A stretch of 64,000 nucleotides of DNA from Rhynchosporium graminicola. Its lineage: Eukaryota; Ascomycota; Leotiomycetes; Helotiales; Ploettnerulaceae. The DNA lies in NCBI GenBank assembly GCA_900074885.1, contig FJUW01000036.1, positions 186,001 through 250,000 of the forward strand. Direction: 5' to 3'. The notes beneath the pieces were generated by a model, which saw only the letters and a program-made list of their open reading frames with translations, was not told where the DNA came from and made no database searches. Below are positions 23,739 to 35,600 of this stretch, one piece after another (the first letter of the stretch is position 1; each line of letters opens with the position of its first letter). Position numbers and translations under genes: made by a program.

Positions 23739-25559
23739 TGGAAATTGGTCACTGCTTTGATAATCTGACCCTGCTGTAATGCACCTTAATAACCTTTGCG
23801 ATCTTGTCGAAGCGCGAAGGTGTGACTTTGGTGAAGCAGAGATAGTGCAAATGTGTGGCGCGGAAGAGGGAGGTCAGTTCTTCGAGGTGGTGTGAGTTAG
23901 GACGTTGCTAATAATCGTAGACAGGAGTATTAACCGAAGAATTTGTTTAGCAATCCATCAGTGTCGGGTAGAGCGCGTAGTAAAGTTCTTGTGAGGTATA
24001 GATTTCAATTTGTGCTAGTGGGAGCTTGTTACAAGATCTAGCCTGCTAATATTTGGTAATGCTCGAAGTATTAGAGACAAGTAGACCAGCTAACTATAAC
24101 GCGAAAGTTGATACTATCTCCTAGCGGAATTATAGTGAGCGGGCGGAAAGTTGGGGGTTAGTCGGGGACTACCAAAGGCAAAATTTCAATATTGCGGAGC
24201 AGACTAAGAAAGACTTATAAGAACATGTATAGATGATGCCGCTGGCGTCTTGACGGAGAGAGCTAATTTGAGACCATTTGGGTAGCTGTGAGATCTGATA
24301 GCGCCAATATATACTCGGAGAAAATGCAAGAGACATAAAGGCCTTATCAGGAGATCAAAACGTCATCCTTGTCCGCATTCGGTAACTTGTTTACCGCTTT
24401 TCGCTTACATAGTAGGGCAGATATTTGCTAATTGTCTGCTGTTGAAGATACCACTTTGCTTAACGGCGATCACATCTAATACTCCTCGGTAAAAATGATA
24501 TAGGATACTAGTAGCATTGGTATTATCATTGTCAGTGAAGAAGGTGATTAATTATCTCAACACGAAATATCATTTTAATCGACCCTTAGGGTTATCAAGA
24601 TTTTGCAGATATAAATCAACTGTAGTCACATTAGGATCGTATTCAGTATACGAAATACGTTTCTTCTATCTATTATCCAATACCAGTAGATTATTGCAAC
24701 TATGTCCCTTCGAGAAGGAAGCGAGAAAACGTGATACAGGGTAGGTAAATTGCAATCTTGAGGAAATCTTCATATCCCACGAATTTTGAGAGGAAACAAA
24801 GTTTACGTGGTCTAATAAAACTATTAGAGCTTTGGAGACTCGTTTTTCGAATGAGATGTACGTGTTGCTATCAAATTTTCCTCATTTTGCGTCAGCCTTA
24901 TCATTATTGTTCCCGTCGCGAATCTTATTACTACTTCATTCGCCAGAGATAATTGCAGTGGCTTCGATTTGAAAATCTCTAAGCCTCTCCAAATCTGTCT
25001 TGTCACTGCGCCATTTTTTCTTGAGACTTCTAGTGAGCAGTATTAGCTTGATCAGGTACGCCAAGTCAAATTCAGACCTCTAAAATAGCGACTATCCAAT
25101 GCATTGAGCATCTAGAATTGCTTCTAAGCATGAAGAGAGCACGATAATTTGCTATGGAGCTTTTCAGTATTATATATATAGGGCATTACGGCACGATGGA
25201 GTATACCAGTCAGGTTTGATCCAGTTCTACAGACGTCTAAACCCACTATCAAGGCTGCTACCGATCAATAGTTCATTCGCATTTGAGGACTCATATATTG
25301 GCTGACCACGAGACTTTCCATTATGTGGCTATCCTGCGGAACTTCCCCTCACTACGGTACACATCGGCGAGTTTCATCTCTCCATGTGCGATCTCTCAAG
25401 GGAGAAAGGTACAGAACAAAATATCCCCGATTAAGCTCCCACCAACTATCAAGGACGCCTGGACAACAGTCTCCAGGAGTGTGTTGCTAACGGAAATTAG
25501 AGCGAGCAAGAGATCCAGAAGACTCGAAATGAGAATGCTGGCTCTCTTATACCCGTCTT
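23739..25559. other. Flank of E4, AT-rich, no gene seen
   Basis: Contains the second copy of the E3/E4 5' flank (about 24200-24430). The rest is AT-rich with short frames only (for example 24517-24744 and 24758-24952), which I do not recognise. Confidence 0.35.
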
Positions 25560-26215
25560 GCAGACTCCACCCGAACCGAGTGACTAGAACATGATGAGTA
25601 CTCTAAGTGCGACCCATAGTAGGCATACAAATGTGGCATAAAGTTAGTATCGTTTGCCACATGTTCCAACAAGACCTCGGGCAATGGACGCTTCTCCCAA
25701 AGTGAATAGTCGTTTCCACAGTAGTTTCTCCCGTAGGTTTTGATATTTGACCACTCCTGCTACTCCTCGTGGGACAAACGGAGATACCTCTCGATACTGG
25801 CGTTAAGTCCCCATATATAGGTGGTTCGACGACTGTAACGTGCTGCTAGCTCCATGATCTGTATGTCAACTATGCCTTGTAGTTTGATGCCGTACTGGTG
25901 ATACAGTGCTAAACTGTCGTTCCGGACATCGAAGAAGACTTTGCAGATTGCTGGGTCCTCCAGGATGCGCTTCACTGAAATTTCACTTTCATTAACAGTA
26001 TCAAACAGCACCTGGCCGGGAGCAATGAAATCAAGTACGAAAGTTGTGGTGTCCATTGCACCATAAGTCACCTGAATCGTTCACAGGACCCCATCCTTTC
26101 CGTGATTATTATTGCCTTCTTCGTCCACGAAATTTTCAGCAAATCTCTGTGCGACCTTACTAGCGATTCTTAGGAATTCGATGAGACGCTCTGTTGTTTA
26201 TACAAGGATCTTCAC
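25560..26215 (-). pseudogene. DEDDy 3'-5' exonuclease-like pseudogene, copy E5
   Basis: The frame descends through VKILV, TAA (26198-26200), TTERLIEFLR, FVDEEGN (motif I D-x-E), TGA (26081-26083), TIQVTYG, TFVLDF, then CKVFFDVRNDSLALYHQYGI (motif II) and VDIQIMEL. A TAG follows at 25760-25762, then QEWSNIK and EHVANDTNFMPHLYAYY. Motif III has His in place of Tyr. Closest to E6 (same DVR-x-D, DIQIMEL, RPLPE and AND features). At least three premature stops make it dead. Confidence 0.6.
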
Positions 26216-26479
26216 TCGGTACGGAATCCGTGGGGTGATGTCGCCGTAGGTTTGACTTTTGCTTTTGGGTACCAGTCAATAAGGTTCCTCGCCGGCCTGG
26301 GCAATACACGACGTCCACCAATGCTACGATGGAGAAGTTGTTTGATTGATGGGTTGGCGGGTTGTAACAGAATAGGACTGCAGAGGTATTGACTTATGGT
26401 CGTGCTTGGTCTGCGAGGGATAAGGCACTTTCGATTAGGGGAATTGGCAGCGATATTAATTCTATACTTTGATTATAGG

Positions 26480-27180
26480 ATGAGAAACCAAAGGTTGGAA
26501 CATGCTATGGAACTTCGACTTTCATGATTCCTAGAAGTGGTGCCACGGCGCAGGAGGATGTCCTTAAGTTAAGTGGCAGGCTTGTAGAGCAGGTCGAAGC
26601 AGCTGGCGACGAAGTAATCGTAGTACAAGAAGCTGATTTGGTCAGAGGCTCTTTGAGGAGAGTACATACTGCTTCAGACGATGACTTGGCCATCGATTCG
26701 TTTTCTGGCAGTGAACATCTTGAACTGTAGGGTACTCACAGGTTATTTCTGCATAGTCTTTGGCGTCGGGACCTTCGAGATTATCGAGACCTTCGTATCG
26801 CGGCGCTTAGACAGGACTTGGGGAGAGATTCAAGTCTGCAATTTCAATATTGGATTGAGAGAGTCAAAGTGGAGAGCTGCAGCTTTCGGTGGAGTAGGTC
26901 GACACGGTCGACGCTAGGCTGGTCGCAACTTGCTTAGCAGACACAGTTGCGAGAAATGTTACTATAAATACAACCTTATGTTCGGACTAGCTCTCTGAGT
27001 GTAATCAATCTACGGAGGCGTCGCAGAAAGAAGTCATAATTCGGTAAGACCGCGTCGGACGCGACGTCTTTACACTTTTAAATTATTCAAGATCTTATAA
27101 ATCAAGTCCCAAGATGGAAGCGGCTACTAGAGCTTCTGAATCCTAATTACGTGGATCAAATTTATACAAGTACTTTTATC
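26480..27180 (-). repeat. Duplicated small locus, unit D1
   Basis: Direct repeat of 27440-28150, clearest over 26720-27180 against 27715-28150 (for example 'aggtcgacacggtcgacgctag' against 'aggtcaacacgctcaacgctag'). On the minus strand D1 has TTG where D2 has the ATG of its candidate first exon, and the frame of that exon is broken. It is the more decayed copy. Confidence 0.55.
27052..27067. promoter_or_regulatory. Palindrome upstream of the D1 locus
   Basis: GCGTCG-GACG-CGACGT, a five-base-pair inverted repeat around a GACG centre, in the conserved upstream part of D1. The D2 equivalent is 28021-28036. The two differ at symmetric positions, with pairing kept. Confidence 0.4.
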
Positions 27181-27477
27181 CTGTCACTGGATCATAATAG
27201 GCAGTGGAGGACAGGTCTACCAGGCTCTTTGCTGGCTCAGGAAGCTTGCAGAGTCCTACTACCGAATTGTCCAAGATATGCTTAATCGTGAGGTGCCTGG
27301 GTAATTTACACTTTGGATCGCGAGGGTCTTCGTTAATAGTAGTCTCGAGACGACCTGGGAGACGGCATTCTCTGTTTGGTAGATGTGTAGCGGGACTGAT
27401 AGCATAGTTCTGAATCTAAGGAGAATATCCGAACACAGAAATGAGGTGCGCGAGTGGTCTTGGAGTTTGAAAGCCCT

Positions 27478-27795
27478 TCAAAGATAAGACTGGGATCTTT
27501 TTCGTATAATCATCCTCGATTGGTGACTCGATGCTCGATATGGAGGTCGGCTTCGGCGCGGAGGTTGAGGATGGAGACTGCTCGCTTGTTGTTGCAGATT
27601 GGAGTTAGACCAGAGAGCTTCGTCGCGACTGCATCCCAAACTTTGTGTGCTGTTACGCTGTAACGAAGTGGCCGTTAGCATCTCGAACGTTGCATGTCGA
27701 AAAGGGAGATTGGTACTCACTGGTGATCTTGGCACGGTCTTTTTCACTGATTTTCTTTTGCCAGTACGAGCCAGTATACCTTGAGAAAAATCCAT
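27478..27795 (-). pseudogene. Candidate small gene in D2, status uncertain
   Basis: Starts MDFSQGILARTGKRKSVKKT. A well-formed intron follows PRSP: GTGAGTACC, branch GATGCTAACGG, acceptor TTACAG. After splicing the frame gives a Ser/Arg-rich tail. A different frame of the same exon reads AHKVWDAVATKLSGLTPICN and looks more like an authentic protein, so a frameshift is likely. No family recognised. D1 carries a start-lost relative. Confidence 0.3.
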
Positions 27796-28020
27796 GTCTG
27801 CAGTTTCAATTTTGTGTCGCGAATCTGATCGAGAAAATCGAAGGAGGCAGCTGCAATTTTAGTAGGTCAACACGCTCAACGCTAGGTTTTTCATAACTCG
27901 CTTAGTAGAAGCTGCGGCAATTGCTACTGTAGCTACAAATTTTCGGACTAGCTTTATTGATTTCGAGTCTAATCGATCTATGGACGCGTGGCAGAATGCA
28001 GTCACGATCCCGGAGGGACC

Positions 28021-28036
28021 GCATCGGACGCGATGC
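28021..28036. promoter_or_regulatory. Palindrome upstream of the D2 locus
   Basis: GCATCG-GACG-CGATGC, a perfect 6-bp inverted repeat with a 4-base centre, about 225 bp upstream of the D2 candidate start. It could be a transcription-factor operator or simply CpG-rich DNA. Confidence 0.4.
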
Positions 28037-28150
28037 CTAATTCTTTTAGATTTTCCAAGATCTGATAACGCAAGTCCTAGCATTGACGTAGCTACTAGCC
28101 TACTACAGCTTTTGATTTCTAATTATATAGATCAAACTCATAGAAGCCCG

Positions 28151-28581
28151 TGAGTTCTGCTAGTATGTCTTATAATAGGTATATAAATTATACTGATAGC
28201 ACAAAATTATAGAATAAATAGTCACAGTACTGCTCAATACGATATGCGTTGAGACCATGCCATTATTAAGTTACTCTTCTGTTGACACCAACAAGAGGTG
28301 CCACTGTACCTCCTTTCCATGGCTATTACAGAATCCTACCCGTGTTGGGTTCTTAGTGAATTGACAGAAGTGACTCCTCGTATCGTTACTGATGTACAAA
28401 ATATCGCAACCGCTATATATATATATATATATCATACTATAGACTGCAAGTGGTTTCCACCACAAAGCTCAAGTACCGGAAACCCATTACCTGATTCCCC
28501 AATAAAACAAATCGCAGTATTCTCCTACATGCAAGGCCCACTATTTAGTAAATTCAACCATAGACAATCAAGCACCAAAGT
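28151..28581. other. Intergenic with an AT microsatellite
   Basis: 3' flank of E6. It contains an (AT)n run near 28411-28430 and no gene. Confidence 0.4.
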
Positions 28582-30043
28582 CTAATCCATCATGACGAAA
28601 ACATCTGGAGAAACCCCTTTGGTCCCCTCAAATCCCTCAACTTGACTCTCGGCAATACGTCTTGTGCTCTCCACTAGAACGACCTCCATCATAGCCGGAT
28701 CTCCCTTCAGGATGGAGAGGTAAAAGGAATAGAGATGTCCCATGTATACCGTATCATTGGCCGCATACTCAAGCAGCGGCTCTGGCAGTGGTCTGACTTC
28801 CCATTTTGTATAGTCTCCAGCAAGAAAAATGCCACCACCGGCGTTCGCAGAAGACCAAATGGCTTTCTCCTTCGTACAAAGCCTTAGGTGATTTTTGACG
28901 CAGGTATTGAGACCCAGGAGATGTGTCTTGGATTCTGAGCCGCGAGTGCCAAGCTCCATGATTTGAAGGTCAATACCTCCTGCCAGCTTGATTTGAAACT
29001 GTCCGTCAAGAGCGGCAACATCTGCGCGCACATCGAAGAACACCTTGATGATGTTTGGATCTTCAAAAATACTCTTCAGGGACTTGCCGTTAGGAGCCAC
29101 ATGGGCGAAGAGGGTGGCGCCCAGTGTGATCACGTCGAGTACGTAAGTGAGGCCTGAGGCGGAAGCGAAGCTGATTTGAATTGTGGATAATCGTCCGTTC
29201 CTACCATGGTGTGGACCAGACTCTTCATCCATGAAGATTTCTGCGATTCCTGTCTTGACACTTCCTAGACGTAGAATTAGCTCATAGACTTGCCAAGGTA
29301 TCGATGAGCTTTTTGGTACGAAGTGGAGCTAGTACCATGTCGACTCCTCTGTCAATATAAGGAGGGATTTTCCAGCCCATGCTAGGCAGGCAAGGAACCG
29401 GGAGTTGATACGTCGCTCGTGGCAATCTTGCAATCATTTGAAATGCGAAGTCTTGGGGGTCGAGCATTGAGACTGCAGACTCATAACCAGAATAGCTCCG
29501 AATATGTTGATATTGTCCCGTTGGCCAGTAGTCACTGATTTTGACGAAACCATGACTATTTCCATCCGACTGCAGTAGTAGAGGTTGATATGACCCCTTT
29601 ACGCTGACTGGATCTGCTCTGGAGATGGCACGACCTACGGCATTGCTATAAGCAATATTAGGGTCGATAAATCGAAAATTCGAGGCAGGAGAGCCAAAAT
29701 GGGGTGTTTTGTCCTGAAATGGAGCCCAGGATGCTTGCGGTGGAAATTGGGTATGCTGATTCAGGCTGCAGAAAGATATTGCTGTATCCATTTGCCAGTT
29801 TACGAAGGAGTTTGGCTGCGTGAGAATATTTTGATTTGGCACAAAGGTTGGGGGTACCATCGTCCCAATGTTATACCCCGTGTTGGAGCTCTACCCAGCT
29901 CGGGATTCTGAGGCGGGAGAAGCTTGATTGGGAATGGCAAAGCTTTCGCAGGATTGGTAGAAAGTGGGGTATGGTGTGCTGCTCCCATCGTTCGATGGGC
30001 CGTGGTATTCCGCGCCAGGTCCGTATTGAGGTAAACAAGACAT
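28582..30043 (-). pseudogene. DEDDy 3'-5' exonuclease-like gene or pseudogene, copy E6
   Basis: From ATG 30043 (MSCLPQYGPGAEYHGPSNDG) the frame runs 50 codons to a TAG (29891-29893), then about 200 codons of Pro/Ser/Gln-rich sequence to KKLIDTLASL and a TGA at 29282. One base out of frame, YELILRLGSVKTGIAEIF leads into the nuclease domain: MDEESG (motif I), KVFFDVRADVAALDGQFQIK (motif II), DLQIMEL and LLEYAANDTVYMGHLY (motif III, Y-x3-D), ending VFVMMD at 28582. All catalytic residues are present. An intron of about 55 bp (GTACCA ... GCTAATTC ... GTCTAG) would also restore frame, but it would remove a segment conserved in E5, so a frameshift is likelier. With the TAG, E6 is probably inactive, though the downstream half is intact. 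Confidence 0.6.
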
Positions 30044-32653
30044 GATCTGGATATGCTCTAGTCCGGAGTCCTCTACTCAGTCTCCTAAAGAACTTACTAT
30101 CAAGACAACGACTCCTTCATGAAAACTTCTGCGAGTGCAAAGGGGAGGCTATCGGAGCTTTTATGCGAAAGTCTTGCCCTGTTAGATGCTTCATTTCAAT
30201 AAGAATAATAAGGAACTTACGATCAAGATGACAGCTTATAGATTAAAGTGTCTACTCGCGTTAACCCGAGATAGTCTGAGATCGTTTTCGAATCGTGTGT
30301 ACAGATTTGAGGTACTCGCACAGACTCGCACTGCGGCAGTCAGAATATTACAACCAGTCGTAATCGTATGGAGCTTACGATTGAGAGATCAACGGCTTAA
30401 GACGTCTGCTAAAGAGCGAGAGGAAGACGATTCGAAGGTGTGTTTAGAAGTCAGTCTACAAATTCGAAGTAAAGCAGAGGTCTGCGAAGTTCTCTGTCGC
30501 AATCCCACTTCGCAATCAAAGCCCCGAGAACAACAGCAGAAGCAGAAAATCGAAAGATTTCGTGATTAAGACTCTTGCATTATTATGGTTATAGAAGTAG
30601 CACGAGAAAGTAAGGCGGAGCTTCATGCTATAGCAACGCGTAGTCGCACTAGAAGCTAGAAGAGCTAAGCGAGGTTGACGTAAACATTGAATGAGATATA
30701 TAATTGCGACAGATCAATTCACCAACACTTGCAGACGAAACTCTGAATCACTCAATCTGTACAACGCGATTCGACGCGTCTTACTGTTTTGAACGCGAGG
30801 TTGAGTGAATTAATCTCGAGTTATGATAGTGTAAATGAAGACGAATCTGCTCCGGGGAGCACAAGCTACTGCTTGAAATCCAGGTGTAATTACTTGATGA
30901 CGAAACCACCAGAATGTGTTAAGATCTCAATACATATCAAATATAGATGGAGATTCGGTAGAGTTGCCTGTAAGAGCCCGGTCATTTGATATTTGAATTC
31001 ATTACCAACATAGTTCCCCAGTGAAGTATCTTCGACAACGCAGAGTTGTACCAAGACATAACATATTCACAATAATGCGGCTTGTGTGATACTTGATTCC
31101 AATCTTAGGTCTTAAGGACAGTAATTCCAAATCCTGAAGGACCAGTCTGTTTGTCTGTTTATGAAATTTGTGTGCAGCAGCTTCTCAAGGCTCCTTTCAA
31201 ATTCCAATTTGACTTTATCATCGTGTGGGCACGGCTCGCAAGTCCTAGTACCCAGGTTACGTCTGGAAACTCCTTCGCTCATATCCTTTGGCAAGTACAT
31301 TAGCCCAGTTATGAGTATCTTTTACCGAGTTCTATGGAGCTTGTAGCGCGGTCACACAGCAAATTAGAGGTCACACACTCTCGCCACTTGACAAATGCTA
31401 CTTAAGCCATAGACCAAGATTGAAGTTATCATACAAAAACGGTCAAATTGCCATCTCAGTGACTATCACAGTATGCAGTACTAAATTGGACTGTCAGTCC
31501 ACAGGGCAACGTATAAACTAACCACTGGCAAACTAGAATTGTTCGATGGTAGAGAGACGTTTCCGACTCCTGGATGAAGTGTTTCTCAGGACTGCGCATG
31601 GGTCCGTCTTGAGACCTCCTAGCGGGCACCAGAGCAGGTAGAGCCATGCTGACCTGTTGTCTGCTCTAATAGTAATCTATGGGTCTCAAACCACTTTGTA
31701 TCTGTACCGTTTCCCGAAATCGGCTTTATTCTCGTCATTTAATATTATTTTTATCCATTAGGAGATAAAAAAGAAATCTAAGCTGTTATGGGATATAAAA
31801 TTCAAAGCTCGTGAATATTTTCCTAATATTAGCTCTGATAAATTCTCAGAATAGAGAAGAAAACAATCAAAGTAATAGCGATCCAAAGGAATTGTAAGAG
31901 GACAGACAGAATTATATAGCCACTCGCCTCCCAAACCAAGGGAAGTATTCCAATTACTGGCTACAGGCTACAGCTGACAGATGTCATCAGTTCTATCATA
32001 TCAAGTGTCAAGGGACTAGTGCGTATGAGCAATCTTCACATCATCGTCAACCTGGTTGACATAACCGACAGATTGAATAGCGGATGTCGTGTTTGCAGAG
32101 CAAAGACAGGCATATACCCTACTTCCGTGTGACCTATACTCTGACGTTAGAATTAACCAGTTTTTGGAATCACTCGGCTCTATTTATTCAACATCAAGTC
32201 ACGGACTTTCCTGCACGCCCCTTTGTCAAGCTTGACTATTGTATACTAACAGGTGGATGCGAAGATTCTGATCTAGCTTTCTCGTCATGCTGTCTTGTTA
32301 TACCAACCGAACAAATAAACAAACAAACAAGCAAGCAAGCGAGCACACAGACCAATGGCAATATATCCACAGATAGGCGAAAGAAGGAACAAACAAAAGA
32401 ACTTTAATATTACTAATATAATCTGGGTATCAAATGTGCGCACTTGCCTAGTCCATGTGCGCCTCCTTATCCAATTTCAATCCATAGATCTCGCACAAAT
32501 GCAAACTTCGCCTCGAACTTCCATCGCCTCTGAACGCCGTCAACGTTCCGCTTTCAAACACTCTATGCACATGACCTTGCCGCGATTATGCTTATTGCAA
32601 CCACAATAGTAGCGTTCGATGCAGGGAGGCAAATGTGCGTATTTCGCCTCTTC
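30044..32653. other. 2.6-kb interval without a recognised gene
   Basis: The longest frame is 30186-30569 (127 codons, very basic, no domain), which I do not accept. A simple sequence of aaac/aagc tetramers occurs at about 32311-32345. The 3' end is the downstream flank of the 1252-codon gene. Confidence 0.4.
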
Positions 32654-35600
32654 CTATAACCAAAGTAACCACCTGCCCACCTCTACCACCCCTCCTACGC
32701 AACCTCTCAATGCCCTCAACAGCACAACCAACGCCCAAACGTACCACATAACCCCGACTAGAACCCACTCCACAACTACCCACCCGCCTCTCCTCAACCA
32801 TCTGAATCGTCTTCTCCTCGTCCTCGTCATCTTGTCAATCTTATCCCCAATACTCTTGACCTCCAACATTTTAAGCGCCACTAAATCTTTTGACACTTCA
32901 TCGGCTTCATCTGCTGCTTTGCGCGTGGTAGGTGTGAGATCGTTGATGAGTGTTTGCTGGAGCGTTGAAATGCGGGAGTGTAGGGAGGGGATTGTGGAGG
33001 AGAGGAAATGAGAGGCAGAGGAGTGGTGGAGTTGCGAGGAAGTCTGAATGTCCGAGGAGATGAGACGCGCTACGAGGCGATGTTGTTGTGATTTTGGGAC
33101 GGGGGTGATTTCACTTTCCAAGTCGGAAGGGATCATCTCGGCGATATCTCCGTAAAGTGGCGATTCCTCAGTACGGATATCCTTTAGCTCGGCTGCTCGT
33201 CGAGAAATTTCTTTCGCTTTGATACCGGATGAAAGAAGGAGGGCTCGAACACGCGCAATTTCTCGTTTGTTCATAGGTCCGCGATGAACAGAGGGGGAGC
33301 GGTCGGAGATGGACCACTGGCGACCTTGCATCGATGGGCGACGAGGTTGATTGTTTGAGGCTTCAAGCGATGAGAGGCCTGCGATGGGCAATGCATTTCT
33401 CCGTTTTCTTGGGAGGCCGAGGATGGAATTTAGGCGTGCATCTGTTGCGGCGACGCTGTTTCGTCGCGAATCGATATCGGATGCTGAGACTGAGGAGTCT
33501 CGATGACGATTCAGGGGATAAGTCTCTGGAGAAGAAGTTGGCGAGGCTGTGTGGACATCTATTCGAGGTGTATTCTTGCGCTCTTCGCGGGTAGACAGCA
33601 GGCGCGATCGTGTATTTGCGTTTGGGTCATGGTTAGAATCATCGCTCTGTATCCTTTCCGATCGTCCCCTCCGCTCAAATGGACTTGTGAAACTAGGCAA
33701 CGGCGGAACGCCATTCATATGCCTTCTCCTCTGCCCCCTTCCCTCAACCTCGTCAGCATCCTCATACAGCGTCCCAACCGAACTATCTCTCGAATGCACC
33801 CCCTTTATCGGATCCCGTATCTCTTCGATATCACTCTCATCCGTCGAGAATCCCGAAGAATTTCCCCCATGGCCTGGGCCTGGCGAAGATTCTTTCCTCC
33901 ACAGTAAGTCACTCACTCGACTCACAGGATTATTCCTCTTAAATAGCCCTCTTATCCCAGAATCTTCTTTTCCTCTCTTGATACTGCCTGCTTTCTTCAC
34001 AGATTTCTGAGTTTCATCTGTGACTCTCGTCACAAGTCTCTTAACAGGACTCATTGAGCGTCTTCGAGGTTCAGGACTTTCTTGGTCATGTTCGATTGAG
34101 GCCATGAGACCGTCTTCGTCGTGATGGTGACCACCGGACTCGTGGCCTCGATCGTAGAGTGGTCGGATCTTAGACCGCATTATCGATAATGGTCCTCGAG
34201 AAGGGGATGTTGGACGGCTTCCTCCAGGCGATGAGTCCATCGCGATACTGGGCACAAATCTGTCGCCCAACTTGCTAGGCCTTGTCTCCGGCGAGTTTGG
34301 AGCTGTAGTATTGAGGTCGTCCATAGACGCTCGACCAGTGTAGCGAGGAACTTCAAGACTTGCTCGTCCTGAGGAATTGGCTTTAGCTGATGCTCTACTG
34401 TCTTTCACCGAAGATCCGGATCTGTTGTGGCCTGCAGAGCCATTGGCTTTACTGATATCCTTCGGCGCACGTTTCAGCGACTCAGTATCATTACTTTGAC
34501 CTGAAGTTTCTCGAGAAGCCGAGCGAGATTCCTCTTCTTCTCTCTTCAGAATTTCGATCATCTGCTTCTCAAGTATCACCTTCCCATTCTCTAGACCATC
34601 CTCCGTCACATTAACCCCCCTCCTGCTCCTCGGCTGTACAGAATCATCACTGTCGTCCAAATCCGAATCATCAGATCTACTCCTCGAACTCAAATGTCTG
34701 TGACCACCATGTAACCTTGTAGCAGCTCTCACATCTCTCAATTTTTGCCTGGTTCTTGAAGGCGTCACATCAGACTCAGGCTTCTCTTTGACGGATTTGA
34801 ATTCTGGAAGTTTGGTGACGAGCATGCGCATGTCGATTCCCAGATCATCGGCTTTAGCCTTTGGACTCGCTTTCTTGATATCTGGCTCCTCGCTTCGTCG
34901 CGAACCAGGTCTTTTGAGCTCTGCACTCGGTGGGAATATTCTGCGTCCATGACGATCCTCAATTAGTTTCTTATTGTCTTCTTGCTCAAGCCAGAAAATA
35001 TCTGCGATCATATCTGCAGGATTGGTAACCCAGTCAATCCTTGGTCGCTTGACTTTCACAGGTGCCCCATGGCTTTTACCTAGACTTGATCGAGGAGAAC
35101 CAAATGGTGAAGATTCGTCGGCAGCATTGGATAAATGTGGAATTGTCAAACAATCACCATTCTGAGAGTCTTCCGAAGAAGCTCGATGAGAGATTGTATC
35201 GACCCAAGTCGAAACCTTCTCCAGATCTCCAAATCCTTGCGCTTCTCCATCAATGGCTTTTGAGTTTCGAGACCGCACTTTCCGGTTCCTGATATACTGC
35301 AAGGGATTATACGGCCTTCCCAACGTCCTATTACTCGAAGTATTCGAAATGGTTCTAACCACAACAGACGATCCAGAACTCGTCCCTGGCCGACTAACAG
35401 CAATCCCCTTCTCCGATCCCAGCGGTCTTAACGGAGGAACGAACTGCAACAGCCGTCTATACTGAGCCATAAGCTCAATAGTAGTCTTCGCCTTCTCCGC
35501 TCTTGCCAAGGTGCTTGCCGAAAAGGTATATCGATACTGTCCCTTCTCCTCATTACTTGCTTGTAAAGGGCTTCCAAGCCATTGCCCAGACGTCGATCTG

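Larger units (their letters stand above)
27440..28150 (-). repeat. Duplicated small locus, unit D2
   Basis: Second unit of the D1/D2 direct repeat. It holds the candidate two-exon small gene at 27478-27795 on the minus strand and an upstream block with a perfect 6-bp palindrome at 28021-28036. Confidence 0.55.

Noticed and set aside
29230..29340. An intron in E6 restoring the frame (GTACCA ... GTCTAG)
   Set aside because: The donor is poor and the intron would delete KKLIDTLASL, which has a counterpart (TTERLIEFLR) in E5. A one-base frameshift is simpler. Kept only as an alternative.
16760..30043. Stop-codon reassignment (UAG read as sense) as the explanation for the many UAG codons
   Set aside because: The intact housekeeping genes in the window read normally with standard stops, and real frameshifts accompany the UAGs.
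30186..30569. 127-codon plus-strand ORF
   Set aside because: Very basic with odd composition and no domain, signal peptide or splice partner; it lies in decayed DNA upstream of E6.
33503..34010. Long antisense ORFs inside the 1252-aa gene and inside NOP7
   Set aside because: Shadows of Ser/Glu-rich coding sequence on the other strand; no independent features.
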